Program-made: the position numbers and the translations under genes
Shown here: positions 44,344 through 56,975 of the stretch, piece by piece
Numbering within the stretch: the stretch's first letter is position 1
How the letters are laid out: each line of letters begins with the position of its first letter
Notes under the pieces: generated by a model
The model's input: the letters and a program-made list of their open reading frames with translations, nothing else
What the model was told of the DNA's origin: nothing
The model's database searches: none
NCBI GenBank assembly: GCA_014529385.2
Contig: CM043944.1
Span: forward strand, 172,052,740 to 172,116,739
Source: Adiantum capillus-veneris
Taxonomy: Eukaryota > Streptophyta > Polypodiopsida > Polypodiales > Pteridaceae
DNA length: 64,000 nucleotides
Reading direction: 5' to 3'

Positions 44344-45891
44344 GCTTGATCACTCATGACAAGCAAAGGTTTCTAGGGCAAACAACTGCTGTAGCTCATT
44401 TCCAAAACCCTCATTCACATTCTCAGATGTCTTTACATTGTTTTCCTCTATTGATAGCATCTCCTATGTCCCCATTTTCATCAAACGTGCTAGAAATTTC
44501 TTCAATCTATTACCATTAACACGGTATTTATGTTGTGCACCACCCAAATCTTCCAAATAATATGTGCCATTGTCAAACTTGTTCATGATTGTAAAAGGAC
44601 CTTCCTATTTAATTTGGAACTTTTTTTGAAAGGTATTGTCCAACTTACTATTTTATCTCAACACAAGATCACCCAAGTTTTCAATTTCCTTATTCTTTAC
44701 GCATTCATTAGCCTTTAGCTAAGCTTTCTTTGACACTTCTTCATAGTAGCTCAAAGCCAAAATTCTGTCCAATTGCAAATATTGTAAATCCAAAAACCTT
44801 TTCTGTCAAGTATCTCTTTGCTCTTCATCTCCCAGTGACAATAATTTGAGTGCATGAATCTCCACCTATATTGGAAATAATGCTTTCTTTCCATAGACCA
44901 AGTAGTAAGGAGAAAACCCTGTGATCGTTTTAATAGCAGTTATGTAGGCCCATAATGCACAAGGAAACTCTGAATCCCAAGTTTTCCCATGTGTCTAGGT
45001 CATCTTTGTTAAGATTTTCACCAACTCTCCATTGAACCTCTCATTGATACCATTGCATTGTGGTTAATAGGGAGAACTGTACTTGTGCTATATATAGAGC
45101 TCCTCACATAGGAAATCAAAAAACTCATCTTTAAGCCCCGATCCTCTATCAGAAAGTAGTTCTAGTGGCACACCAAATTTGCAGCATATATGCTCATATA
45201 CAGACTTTCCCATTTCCTTACTAGTAATATTTTTGACAGCTTTGGCTTATGCCCATCGTGACAAATAATCTTTGGCTTACTAGTAATCTTTTTGACAGCT
45301 TTGGCTTATGCCCATCGTGACAAATAATCCATTCTTGTCAAAATGTAAGCATTCCTTTTGCTAGTCATGGGGAAGGGTCCAATAGCATCAAGCCCCATTT
45401 TTCAAACACATCAAAACCTAAAATTTTCTTTCGTGATTTGGGCTTCAAAATTCTCTTTCCCATATTCTTACAAGGCAAACAAGACTTGCACCAATGGTTA
45501 ACATTTGGTTGAATGCTTGGCCACACATAGCCTTCTTGCAAAATTATATGCAACATGATCTTCATGGCAAAATGGCCTCTACATGATCCCTCATGACTTT
45601 CTTCCAAATCTTGTAAATTTTCTCTTTTCAAGGCACACGAAAACAAACCAAATCACTTCGTTTCATGTAAAGCACATCATTAAACATTTTGTACTTCCTA
45701 GCTTTTCTTATAAAAGCATAATTTTTGGAGGATGGTAGACTTTCAGTTAAAACACCCTCAACTAAAAATCTATCTCCTTTGATAAAACTTCCCTCCCATG
45801 ATATAAAGGGGCATTTGCCTTCAACACAAACATACAAGTAATCATTTCTTAGGCGTAGCATCATGTGCTTCTTCATTTTGAGACCTCTCAA
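44344..45891 (-). pseudogene. Element O integrase, degenerate
   Basis: The zinc module is in the frame 45646-45365: ESHEGSCRGHFA (H..H) and CKSCLPCKNMG (C-x2-C). The preceding frame 45891-45628 holds the linker KYKMFNDVLYMKR. Core motifs follow in broken frames: MDYLSRWA, PLELLSDRGSGLKDEFF (catalytic Asp), NGINERFNGELVKIL (catalytic Glu), FSPYYLVYGKKA and EGPFTI with YYLEDLGG near the end. Several stops. A direct duplication of about 60 bp (GACAGCTTTGGCTTATGCCC unit) lies at 45220-45335. Confidence 0.7.
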
Positions 45892-46260
45892 TATGCTGCA
45901 AACTCCATGCTTCCAAATTTTTGATCAACAATTTCACCTTGAAACATAAATTCTTCAATTTAAAATTTTTATTCTTCCATACTCCAAGTACTTGCTTCAC
46001 GACCATTCAGGCATCTCCTTTGATCTGTAAGCATCTGATTTCCAACTGTAAACAGATGTGCAAACCACCTTCAAGAGCCATGTACTCTGCTTAATTGTTA
46101 CTTTTTGCATCAAGTTTCAGCCCTTGTTTCCTTATAAGTTCTCCTTGTGCATCATAAATGAAAATGCCTCCCGAAGAAACATCATGACTTCTTGGATAAG
46201 ATCCATCAGAATATAACAGTGAAGCATCACTGATATGGCAAGAGTCTCAACTTACTTCTT
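45892..46260 (-). pseudogene. Element O plant-type (second) RNase H
   Basis: The minus strand reads LLYSDGSYPRSH (first Asp), GGIFIYDAQGELI, AEYMALEGGLHICLQL (Glu) and LQIKGDAWMVVKQVLGVW (Asp), the RVT_3 layout, then an end with NEEAHD. An in-frame TAA interrupts just before AEYMALEGG. Presence of this domain in addition to the retroviral RNase H marks Tat-lineage elements. It follows RT with almost no retroviral RNase H between, so that domain has been deleted. Confidence 0.65.
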
Positions 46261-46374
46261 TCACACCACCTCGTCCTTAACCAAGACAAGAGTGTGTCTT
46301 TATAAGTGAGTAAATCTGTTAGGGTAGCCCGAGTACTCTCTTCTACCAAAAAGGTGAGCTAAAACTCCTGAAGC

Positions 46375-46764
46375 TCAATAATCCATTTCATCAGTGTCTG
46401 GATCTACTTCTATCCCATTTTTTGCAATCACATGTCCAAGAAGCTTCACCCTTGGTTGCACCAAGTGGTAATTCTTAGGGTTCAAATGACCCCTGCAATC
46501 ATCATACCTTGCAAAAGTCATTTCAAGATTTTGGACATGCTCTTTTCTTGAATTGTATACACAAAAATCATCTATGAATCCTTTAAAAAACTTTCCAAGG
46601 AACGGGGTAACGACCCAATCCACTTTTATTTCAAAATATCCACGTCCATTTGTCAACCCAAAAGGAAGGTGGAAAAAGCAGAAACACACCCATTCAACAT
46701 TATCAACTAGCACAATGAATCCTGCATCCAAAAGTTTCTTCAATTCTTCTTTTAAAATATTCAT
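46375..46764 (-). pseudogene. Element O reverse transcriptase, internally deleted
   Basis: 129 open codons. The N-terminal LKEELKKLLDAGFI and the short VEWV segment jump directly to FHLPFGLTNGRGYFE, skipping the normal YRALN to SGYHQI region (roughly 100 residues). After it come FIDDFCVYNSRKEHVQNLE, with the catalytic DD, and KLLGHVIAKNGIEVDP. Without the palm Asp region it cannot polymerise. The frame itself stays open across the deletion. Confidence 0.75.
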
Positions 46765-46861
46765 TTTTTTCCTTACCCATCCTTCTTAATTTCTATCTTA
46801 TTGGCTTTGCCCCTTTAACTAGTTCAATCTTCACAGGATCTCCAACAAAAACCCTTATTTC

Positions 46862-47341
46862 TTAATATGAAGTGGTGAAAAGATTTGGAAACCTATCCAA
46901 CATTGTTAAGTACTCCCTTCTTTCTCCTTGTGTCCAATCAGCACTCATCATGTTTTGAATCAACTCTTTCTTCACTAGCAATTCCTGTTTAGGCTGCATC
47001 AACTCCTCAAGTTGCTCTAAATGGCTTGAAGCATTTATATTCCCTAACACCTGCAATATCTCACCCACTTTCCTCTTCTCCTTGTCCAACAACAAGAATG
47101 ACACTTCACCCTTATCACTAGAATTGGAAGCAGTGCTAATTTTTGAATCTTCAGAACTTTCTTCACTGGTAACTTTTGATTCATCATTTTCACTCACATC
47201 TTCTAGTGCCAAAGGTTGCTTGGTAGTCATATCAAACACACTCTTTTCACCCTTCCTGCCATACACACAGATTGTTCCCTTGCCCCAATCTTGCACAACA
47301 CCAACAACTCTCAACCAAGGTCGTCCCAAAATGATAAGAAA
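46862..47341 (-). pseudogene. Element O protease end and linker to RT
   Basis: Begins at the element L insertion point and reads FLIILGRPWLRV, the second conserved protease motif, GVVQDWGKGTICVYGRKGEK, then a long acidic/serine-rich linker (SENDESKVTSEESSED). The protein continues from the protease start at about 61150-60874 on the far side of element L. The final frame ends at TAA 46862. Confidence 0.7.
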
Positions 47342-48497
47342 TGTGGTATTCCCAACCCGCCAATACCAAGATCGGGATGGGATCCTTGACAGGTCTCTAG
47401 GTCTGATAAAAATCAGAGTCTCTAAACAAGAAAAATCCAAGGAATAGACCTTTACCATTGACAATGGCTTGGGTCTATAGACTTAGAAGAAGACCTAGTC
47501 CTGTCTTGCAGTGGAAATGAGACAACGTATTAAAAGTCCCAAAAACTATTTCAACCCTATAACTACCACAAATTGGGCTAAGGTATCCTCAACCAACGTT
47601 TTTTTCCCCCTAACAGATGTGAGGACACAGCCGCTGGTGGACTCCTCTTCCAAGTGAAGAAGTTTCCTAAACGTTTTAGTGCGTAGGGATGGATAGTTAC
47701 CTGACTAATCCGGTCCACCCGTCCATGATTGACAACCTTAGTCAATCCCCACTTATCACCATGCACTCACACATGATTCTTTTGTTTTCTAATTACTATC
47801 ACATTGTTTTAACACTTAAAATAATAGTTTCTTTTAACTTTTTGTCACAATAATTCCTTCAATCAATTATTAAAGGCAACATTGAAAGAATTCTTTTAGA
47901 AAACAGACATCTTTAAACTTAAGACAGGGTACTTTCAATTAAAACATTGTCCATAATAACCATGACCAGTACTCTTCTTGTCTCAAGATCAGCTAAGGGT
48001 GAAAAAATGGCACCCATTCCTTATTCACAATCCAGAGTGGACAAACCCCCACCCAAGGTTCTGGGTGCCAATACACCAAACCACTTGCCCATACAATCGG
48101 GCGGCTCCCCTAGGATAAAAAAATGGTATCCTAACTAACGTAGAAACATCAAGACATGACACGGAGTAGAAACTCATCGTTCATGGGGGTAACCGACTTA
48201 TCCGTGGCTGGAAAGCCATCATTATTCTTCAAAATATACCAAGGAGTCGGAGGTGTCTTGAGACAAGATGTCTTAAGGATGATCAATCATATCTTTCCTA
48301 ATTCAACCAATTTTAACCCAAACAATTCTTTCCTACATTATGCACGTTGGAAGTTACCTTCCGTTTTTTGGTCAATTATTCCTTTTTTGATTCTTACTCA
48401 CTCCTTACATATGCACTATTAACTTATGAAAGAACTTAGACTATTTAAAGACTTAATTGAATAATGAAAAACCCACCTAGGACTGATCGGCCATCTG

Positions 48498-48638
48498 CTA
48501 CTGCACTGGTGTCTGAAGACTCTCCTCCGTAGGCCTATTACTAGGCCCAGCTTCATCGTCGTGTGACACTCTAATTCTTTTTAGAGCTCTGTCCTCATCG
48601 TCAGATGTAGGATTTTCTCTGGTCCTTTTAGGTGCCAT
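48498..48638 (-). pseudogene. Small LTR reading frame MAPKRTR..., 3' LTR copy
   Basis: ATG at 48638 reading MAPKRTRENPTSDDEDRALK, then GPSNRPTEES, stopping at a TAG after 46 codons where the other LTR copy reads CAA. Basic N-terminus and acidic middle; no known domain. The unit lies about 2.1 kb downstream of the LTR TATA box. Confidence 0.35.
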
Positions 48639-49299
48639 AACTTCTTTTATTAAAAAAAAAACGTCTAATCATTAGATAAATTATTCGAAAGGTAGACTTA
48701 ACCTTTATATTCAACCGTAACCCATCCAAGGTTAAATTTATAGTCTTAATTGGTGAATTCTTGACCTAGTAACTTATTATTTGCCTATGTGGATATCATA
48801 AATTTTTCCAAATCTTCCCTAAGGGTTTTCTAAGCTATCCTAATTTTCTTATGATTTTGTATATCGTTTTTCTAATTTTCCTATCGAATTTTAAGATTGG
48901 AATTTGTTTATTTTGAGCTTAATATTTATTCTATTTATTTTCTCTTAAAGATTTCATTTTCTCAACTTTATATCATAGGTATACACTTACTATAATATTC
49001 CTAAAAACTTTTGACCTCAAAGTCTATTTATTTTAATTGTCTTTTGCTAGAAATAGGACTTTTGGTCAATTATAATTTTCTAAACACACTAATTAACTAT
49101 GGTATAATTATCACAAGTAGATAAAGATATTTTGACCTATGGTAATTATCTTTTAATCCTCCAACTTAATTATCTAGTTTTCATCTTTAATTTTTAGCTA
49201 GTATTAGTATAATTTGACTTAGATAAATATCTATACTAATTCTCTAACCTTGACATAATTATCACGGCTTTTTATAATGTATTCTAACTCTAATAAATA

Positions 49300-50290
49300 G
49301 CATGTAATCATATAACATGATTTACTAATTTTCTCCTTTAATTTATTTTTAAAAATAGGGTCTTTTAACTAAGATAATTAGCTTAATAAACCTCATATGG
49401 TTAAGATAATCATCATAGGTCTTTAATGATGTATTTTAACTCTAAAAATTATCTCAAAGCTATTTAATCTAATTTGCTATTTTTCCCCTTCAGTTTATCC
49501 TCAAAAACAGAGTTTTCTACTAAGATAAGTAACTAACTAATTACTTGTAATTTAGCTAATTATCACTAGTTTCTTAAGATGTGATTTAACTTTACAAATT
49601 ATCTGCAAGCTTTCTAGTATAATTTTCTAATTTCCCCCTTTCTTTTTTCCATAAAAATAGTGTTTTGCTACTAAGATAATTAGCTAAACTAATTATATAT
49701 GGCTAATATAATTATCATTGGTTTTCTAAAATGTGTTTTACCATTGAAAATTATCTCAAAGCTTTTTAACTTAATTTGATAATTTCCCCTTTAGTTTTCC
49801 CTTAAAATTAGTGTTTTTTTACAAAGATAATAAGCTAAATTAATTATATATGGTCAAGCTAATTATCATGGGTTTTCTACAATGTGTTTTATCTCTAAAA
49901 ATGATCTTAAATCTTTTTAGCATAATTTGCTAATTTTCCCCTTTAATTTTCCCTTAAAAATAGTGTTTTCCTACTAAGATAATTAGCTACACTAAGTATC
50001 TATGGTTAAGATAACTATCACAGGTTTCCAAAGATGTATTTTATCTCTGAAAATTATCTCAAAGATTTTTAGTTTAATTTGCAATTTTCTCCGTTTAATT
50101 TTTTCTTAAAAACTGTGTTTTTTTTACTAAGATATTTAGCAAACTAATTATCTATGGTTAAAATAATTATCCCAATTTCTTAAGATGTGTTTTCTACCTT
50201 TGAAAATTATCTCAATGCTTTTTAGTCTAATTTTCTAGTTTCTCCCTTTACTTTTCTCTTAAAAACGGTGTAGTTCTTCTTAAATAATTA
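49300..50290 (-). repeat. About 150 bp tandem repeats inside the L 3' LTR
   Basis: The string AAGATAATTAGCTA (with variants) recurs near 49352, 49522, 49674, 49824, 49977 and 50127, each followed by ACTAATTAT..., TTATCA.GGTTT, GAAAATTATCTCAAAG and TTTCCCCTTTAATTTT at fixed distances. Six to seven diverged units of about 150-170 bp, more than 75% A+T. Confidence 0.75.
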
Positions 50291-50734
50291 TAGAAAGTAT
50301 TCAAAAAATTAAGAGATAATTTTCCTAGCACCTTGATAGTTTAAAACAGCTCTGATAATTATGTTATCTCAATCTAAGTTTCATTAGTATAATTACCATT
50401 AATTTATGATTAAAATGATTAATTACAGTCCTAATATAACATAATAATTAATTAGATTAGTATCCCTAAGCTTAATCTCAATAATCAACAGAGAACTAAG
50501 AACTAGGAGAGAATTTTAGAGTGTAAGTAAGTTTAATCTTCCTGATTAATTAAAGTAATTAAGAAGATGTAAGTAGATCATCATAATTCTACTAATAAAA
50601 AAGGTTTAGTGCTAATTATCGTGGATTAACCAACTAGAGTTTTGCTCTCTAGTGATTTCTGAGTATAGATCTCTCTAAGTAAGAGAGAAATGGCCAGGAC
50701 TCTGAGTCTCTTTAAAATATGAAGCAAGGGGTCT

Positions 50735-50742
50735 TATTTATA
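50735..50742 (-). promoter_or_regulatory. TATA box of the L 3' LTR
   Basis: Minus strand GAAACCTATAAATAAGACCCC, about 490 bp from the LTR start; conserved in the 5' LTR at 60379-60386. It places most of the 3.9 kb LTR downstream of the transcription start. Confidence 0.5.
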
Positions 50743-51232
50743 GGTTTCTAGGCTCTCATAAGCTCTCATAGGCTGAAAATGGCAGTTTCTTGCAGCTCAA
50801 GCAGCCCTACCGTTGAGGATGGTGCCCCCTATTGCTAATTGTGTCCCTGACAGGTCAGTGATGACCCCTCTCATTACCTGCCAGCTTTAAAATACCATTT
50901 CTGCTATATTTTGACCTATTTTTGCTTAATTGATAAATATCTGGTAAATATTTGGGAGCCTTTAGTAAAGTCTATGCTTAAATGATTACTACAACCATTC
51001 AAATTTTCTTAACAGTTTAATTTACATTGAATCTTTTGGAAGGACTAGCGGGGTCAGTTTTTGTCCCAATTTAAATCTTAAAATTTCTAGCCCGGGGTTT
51101 GTTGTGCTTAAGATTCCAAAAATATCATTTTTAACTGCTTTTGAAATAGTGCTTTACCTGTTTGTAAGTCCAGTGCTTTCTCCTAAAACTTTGAGTTCAT
51201 CCCTCTGCAGCTAGAAAGGTGGAGACCTTACA

Positions 51233-52744
51233 ATCACCCCAACTTAAGAATTTGAGATGCCCTCATCTCAACCGAAATTAAGAAAGTCTTTGAGAAAAAG
51301 AGGTTACATTTTTCCAAGTGGCATCCTTGGTGCAATAATCTTTCCACTTTACCAAGTGTTCCTGATTACTCTAAGAATTCTTTCTAGTTTCAAGAATTCA
51401 ATCCGGTTGGAGTTTCTACAGTTCCTTACTAATTACTTTCTACTCAATTTTATCGTAAGAAACTCTTAGTGTTGAGCCCATCTTAAAAACCTTTACAAAC
51501 CGTTAGTATAATCTCAAAACCAAGTTAAACCAATTCCACAAAAGATCCATATATCCACCTTGTCAACATGAACGTGCTCGGTCTAACTGACCATTCAGAG
51601 AAATCATCATTCGACAAGTACCATGTTTTTCAACTTTGCCAATCTGAATGCGCTCGGTGTGTTCTTGCCATCTTGAGCAATCTGCATTCAGCACAACCTT
51701 CCACTATTGCACCAGAGGTACCCCCTCTGTGCTCTAACCTGGTCGACTAACAATATGTAAATGGTTTTAAGAAGTATCATACCAAGAGTTCTTTTTGGCT
51801 TTCTATTAGTCTCGTAGATTAATACTTTCATATCTATGTCATTTTTCAAGAAGGGCTATCATGTGCACAAAGAATGTGAGGTGGTTTCTTGATAACTATC
51901 TCATTCTCAAGATTCAAATTCTTTTCTTACTATCGAGAACCTCTATCTCATTTGCTAGTTCAACCCTTCATTTCTTGATTGAATGCTAATTTAACTTTAG
52001 ATTCCTTAACACTAGACTTGTAATGAGACACAAAACTAGCTGAAGCCATAAAAATGACTCCCATGAGGATTTAAGTAAATGAAACATAACTTTTGTATAT
52101 GACATCAAAATTTCATGATACTTCTTAATTATCGGTTCAAGATATGAAAAAGATTTCCAAATACACAATTTACATGAAAAGCTCAAAAATAAAAAAATTA
52201 CTTTTAAAAAATTAGCATATTTTATGTAAAACTACAATTCACTACTTAACTTGGAGAAGTAAAAAATGTCAATATGGGTTTAAAAAGCTTGGTACATCTA
52301 TCACATACCTATTGAGGGATTTTTCAAAAAAATTTGGACCTACTTAGCAATGATTTGATTTACTTTCAAAAGAAAATATTAAAAAAGTGTCCATCCGCAT
52401 AAAATAGTTGTAGAGAATGGCAATGGAAAGACACTTTTAGACCTTCATTTAGCTTTGCACTATTTTATATCAACTCATATTGAGTGTTGGTCATAATTCC
52501 CTGAAACCATTTTCTATTTAGATAACTAACATAGTGTTGGAAAATATTTTGCAAAAGTCTCCAAAAGCCACAAAAGTGGCAAATTGTTTTAAGAACTAGT
52601 GTTAAGTAATTTTGGGAAACAAAATAATGTATACCATTATAATATATAAGTAACTCAAAGTTTTACATTATCGATTTATAGTGGTTTATAAAACTCTAGA
52701 ATTGCTAACTGTGGCCAAGCGAGTGGCTCTTTTATCTTCCTCAT
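51233..52744 (-). other. Element L 3' internal region, non-coding, with PPT
   Basis: The minus strand reads AAGTTGGGGTGAT at 51233-51245 just before the LTR, the likely polypurine tract. From 51250 to 52744 no domain or sustained frame was seen on either strand; AT-rich. This is the place where a pol gene would lie in a full element. Confidence 0.5.
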
Positions 52745-53620
52745 TCATAAGGTTGGTTTTCCCATGATTGCATAAGATCTGGCTCCTCTTGCTCTTCCTC
52801 TACCTCGTCCTCCATTTCTACCTCCTCTTAGATTATCTCCTTGATTTTGAGGAATGTCTCTAGCAGTAGTTCGAGGATTTTTCTCTTCAGGACAATTATT
52901 TTTATAGTACCCCATTTGATTGCATCCATAGCACCTAGCGTTTGGGAAGGTATGCTCCAAATTCACCGTTGCAGCTACTCCACGTTGTTGACATCCTTGG
53001 TTGAAAGTTCCTCTGGCTCTTCCCATAAATTTATTAATTCCATTAAAGTTCCTTGTAGAGTTGGTTCCTTTGACTGCAAGAGGCTTAGCCTTGAGAAGGC
53101 CATCCTGTATTGAAGTAGGCCTCGTGGCTTTGAGACGTGTACTTAGGGGTTTGTTGAGGCCTTGACAAAAACGGGCAATTTGTTGCTCCATGGTCATCTG
53201 AGGAGCATAGCGTCGTAAGGACACAAACTTGGTGTAGTAATCTTCTAATGAAAGTCCTAGCTGGCGTAGACCAAAGAATTCGTTTATCTTGATAGCCTAC
53301 TGTGCAGGAGGGAGATAGCGTTCTTTGATAGCCTGCTTCATTTTCTCCCAAGATGGACTACTCGTGGGATTATCTCTGCAGTGTTTCTTCCACCAAAGTT
53401 TGGCATCTCCGCTGAGACGGACCATACCCAACATTGTTTGGTTTTCCTTAGCAGTTCCTGCAGTTTTAAAATAGTCGTCCATAGCATCTAACCATGCTTT
53501 GACATCTCGCTATAAATTGGGTCCCTCTCCCTTGAAAGTAGGGAGTTGAACTTGCTTTAGTAGTAATTTTTTCTCTTGAGCAACAATGTAAAGGCTATTC
53601 ACACGAGTATTTCCCTGAGA
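52745..53620 (-). pseudogene. Element L gag with zinc knuckle
   Basis: A single protein broken by two stops: from about 53600 KKLLLKQVQLPTFKGEGPNL, stop, then MDDYFKTAGTAKENQTM (53482), LSGDAKLWWKKHC, WEKMKQAIKERYLPPAQ, TAG (53296), then FFGLRQLGLSLEDYYTKF and QIARFCQGLNKPLSTRL, typical gypsy gag. The zinc knuckle reads CYGCNQMGYYKNNC: the spacing is C-x2-C-x4-Y-x4-C, so the metal-binding His is replaced by Tyr. An RG-rich tail (RGGRNGGRGRGRARGARS), likely RNA-binding, ends at TAA 52745. Without RT, this would depend on other elements. Confidence 0.8.
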
Positions 53621-54336
53621 TGAAATTAGTGGAATTTAGTACCAAATGAAATCTCCCTTACTTATGCTTTTAACTTCTTTGCACACAGGATGAAGACAAT
53701 TGCCAAGCCATAAACAAAACTGCTTATAGCATACCCATGAGAACCATAATATGTACAAGAGTTAATACAATCCATGAAGGTCCTACTATGTACAAGGGTG
53801 ACGACAATCCTATACTAGAATCTTGTGGACTTCAGGTGGATCAGACATAGGATCAAAATATAAAATATATTTTGGTCCATTAAAACTAGGGCCTAGACCG
53901 CCTAATTCTACCTGGGTAGATTACTTTAGACACCTGATCAAACACCCACTCATTTTGTGATACTTGGACATCATCTATTACAAGGGTTTCCTCTAGATTC
54001 TCCATTCCAATGAGAAATTATACTTCAATCACTTGAAGATATTCGGCCCATTTGAGTCTCTTCATAGTTAGTTCTAAACCTTCTAACTCTCCCGCATCAA
54101 TGAAGAAAATTCCACCAGATCCTGACCAGCTAATCCTCCAAGTGGAAGGAGAAAATCTCTTATCTAGCCATGAATTTGCAGTGATGGAAATCTTCCTGCA
54201 AAGATGGGGATAGTTCTCTCTTTATTTCTCTCCCTCTTTTCAATTGAATACGTCTTTAATGGAATTTGTCAAAGATCACTTATTTCAACCTAAGGCCTTA
54301 AACTTTTCTCTAGGTCCAAGGCTTTAAATAACACAC
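53621..54336 (-). other. Element L leader between PBS and gag
   Basis: About 700 bp without a recognisable domain; short minus-strand open stretches only. Usual size for a gypsy 5' leader, where a packaging signal would be. Confidence 0.45.
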
Positions 54337-54348
54337 GCTCTGATACCA
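54337..54348 (-). other. Primer binding site of element L
   Basis: Minus strand TGGTATCAGAGC, two bases from the inner end of the 5' LTR (54351). Complementary to initiator methionine tRNA. Confidence 0.9.
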
Positions 54349-54923
54349 CTCGTGGTATCCCCAACCCGCCAATACCAAGATCGGAATGGGATCCTTGAGA
54401 GGTCTCTAGGTCTGATAAAAATCAGAGTCCCTAAACAAGAAAAATCCAAGGAATAGACCTTTACCATTGACAATGGCTTAGGTCTATAGCCTTAGAAGAA
54501 GACCTAGTCCTGTCTCGCTGCGGAAACGGGACAATGTATTAAAAGTCCAAAATACTATTTTGGCCCGATAACTACCACAAATTGGGCTAAGGTATCCTCA
54601 ACCAATGATTTTTTCCCCCTAACATATGTGAGGGTACATCCGCTGGTGGACTCTTCCAAGTGAAGAAGTTTCCTAAATGTTTTAGTACATAGGGATGTAT
54701 AGTTACCTGACTAATCAGGTCCACCGTCCATGATTGACAACCTTAGTCAATCCCCACTTACCACCCTGCACTCACACATGATTCTTTTGTTTTCTAATTA
54801 CTATCACATTGTTTAACACTAGAATAATAACCTAACACGACATAAAAGTGTCCTTTCAGGGTTTTGGGAAAAAATTCCAAAACCATAGTAGATCCACTCA
54901 TTTTAAAAAATCCTTTCATGAGC

Positions 54924-55292
54924 TTATAGTTCAATAACTACTACATATGGAAAACATGTAATTTTTCTCATCACTTGGTCACTACAAGCCTCCAAAGTTG
55001 ATAGACCAGTGCATTTTGTCCAAAACAGCAATTTCTTACAGTTGATTGCATATAAATAAGAGTGGGGATTTTTGTAGGACATGAGATAAAATTCCCTCTT
55101 AACTTCAATGGGTTGGTGACCAAAACATATGGTTGCTTTTACCTCATTAATTTTCTTTTGGGAAAAAAAAATAGGTACAAAAAAGTTGCATTTTTGCCAT
55201 TCTGTGGACCTATCATCAAAGTTTCTATAGTCACGCTCAATACAGATACTATATACATGTTTTCTTGGTTCCCTTTGGGACTTTGGATTCAA
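54924..55292 (-). other. Reading frame in the left hairpin arm (probably non-coding)
   Basis: 122 open codons starting MNPKSQREPRKHVYSICIE. The inverted arm has the same frame at 56976-57353. By eye about 22 of 366 bases differ between arms and nearly all change the amino acid, so there is no sign that protein sequence was conserved. No domain recognised. Confidence 0.4.
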
Positions 55293-56975
55293 AAGGAGCC
55301 ATGGAGCATGTCAAAAGGATAATGGATCTCTTAGAATTGGAACCTTGGGTGCAATGATAAAGTGCTAAATACAACAAACATGAAAAAATTGGGTTTAGCA
55401 TTATGACCTCTAGAAACCCATAGAAACTACTCAATATCTACCCAAGTTTGTAGTCTATGATTAGATATGGTTACTACCTTCAAAATACACACAATTGGCC
55501 TAAGAAACTAGCAATATTGAGAAAGTTATACTTGCTACTCTAAAATGTATCGTATTCTTCAGCAATCAAAAAACTCAACCATCATCATATATTATGCTAT
55601 ATAGCATATTAGGTCCCCCAAAACTCAAGGAAGATTAGCTTTATGTTATACATTACACATACACAATCAAAATTGAATTTGGATATCAAGAAAGCCACCA
55701 AAAAAATCATAAAAGTGCTAATTTTGGCCAAAAAACAGGATTATGCAATTCTTGTAAATTGGTCATAACTTTCAATTTTAACACTTAGCTCTCCCTACAA
55801 GCATCAAAACATGTTGAGAACTATGAAGGCCTAACCTCCAGCCATCTAAACCTCACAAACATGAAGTTTAGAGTGGTATAGTTGCCAAAAATTGAAAAAA
55901 AACAAAAAACAGGACCCGTTTTTTCACATAGTTTAGGTTCAAAAAGGTTGTGCAAGAGTAAGGTTAACGGTGAGATCGATACTCCAAAAAAAATGCTAAG
56001 TTTTTTTCAGCTCATGAGGCAACTTTGTGGATATATAGCACCTAGAAATTAATTTTCATACTCTTCAAATAATTCAAGCAAAATGGTCACTTAATAGGAC
56101 ACAAAAGTGTCCAAGGACATAAAAGTGTCCTGTTACCATTCTAGTGTTAATTAACTTAACACTTTTGTGTCCTGTTAAGTGACCATTTTGCTTGAATTAG
56201 TTGAAGAGTATGAGAATGGATTTCTAGGTGCTATATATCCACAAAGTTGCCTTATGAGCTGAAAAAAACTTAGCATTTTTTTTGGAGTATCGATCTCACC
56301 ATTAACCTTACTCTTGCACAACATTTTTGAACCTAAATTGTGTGAAAAAACGGGTCCTGTTTTTGTTTTTTTTCAATTTTTGGCAACTATACCACTCTAA
56401 ACTTCATGTTTGTGAGGTTTAGATGGCTGGAGGTTAGGCCTTCATAGTTCTCAACATGTTTTGATGCTTGTAGGGAGAGCTAAGTGTTAAAATTGAAAGT
56501 TATGACCAATTTACAAGAATTGCATAATCCTGTTTTTTGGCCAAAATTAGCACTTTTATGATTTTTTGGTGACTTTCTTGATATCCAAATTCAATTTTGA
56601 TTGTGTATGTGTAATGTATAACATAAAGCTAATCTTCCTTGAGTTTTGGGGGACCTAATATGCTATATAGCATAATATATGATGATGATTGAGTTTTTTG
56701 ATTACTGAAGAATACGATACAGTTTAGAGTAGCAAGTATAACTTTCTCAATATTGCTAGTTTCTTAGGCCAATTGTGTGTATTTTGTAGGTAGTAACCAT
56801 ATCTAATCATAGACTACAAACTTGGGTAGATATTGAGTAGTTTCTATGGGTTTCTAGAGGTCATAATGCTAAACCCAATTTTTTCATGTTTGTTGTATTT
56901 AGCACTTTATCATTGCCCCCCAAGGTTCCAATTCTAAGAGATCCATTATCCTTTTGACATGCTCCATGGCTCCTT

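Larger units (their letters stand above)
47342..51232 (-). repeat. 3' LTR of element L (3891 bp)
   Basis: Minus strand from TGTAAGGTCTCCACC (51232) to GGGAATACCACA (47342). It contains a TATA box (about 50735), an AT-rich array of about 150 bp tandem repeats (about 49300-50290) and a small reading frame MAPKRTRENPTSD at 48638. This copy has an uninterrupted TTAACACTT site at 47809-47817, where the partner LTR carries the giant inverted repeat. Confidence 0.85.

Noticed and set aside
6686-54348. TGGTATCAGAGC sites as tRNA gene fragments
   Set aside because: Each lies one to three bases from an LTR end and is not part of a cloverleaf; they are primer binding sites.
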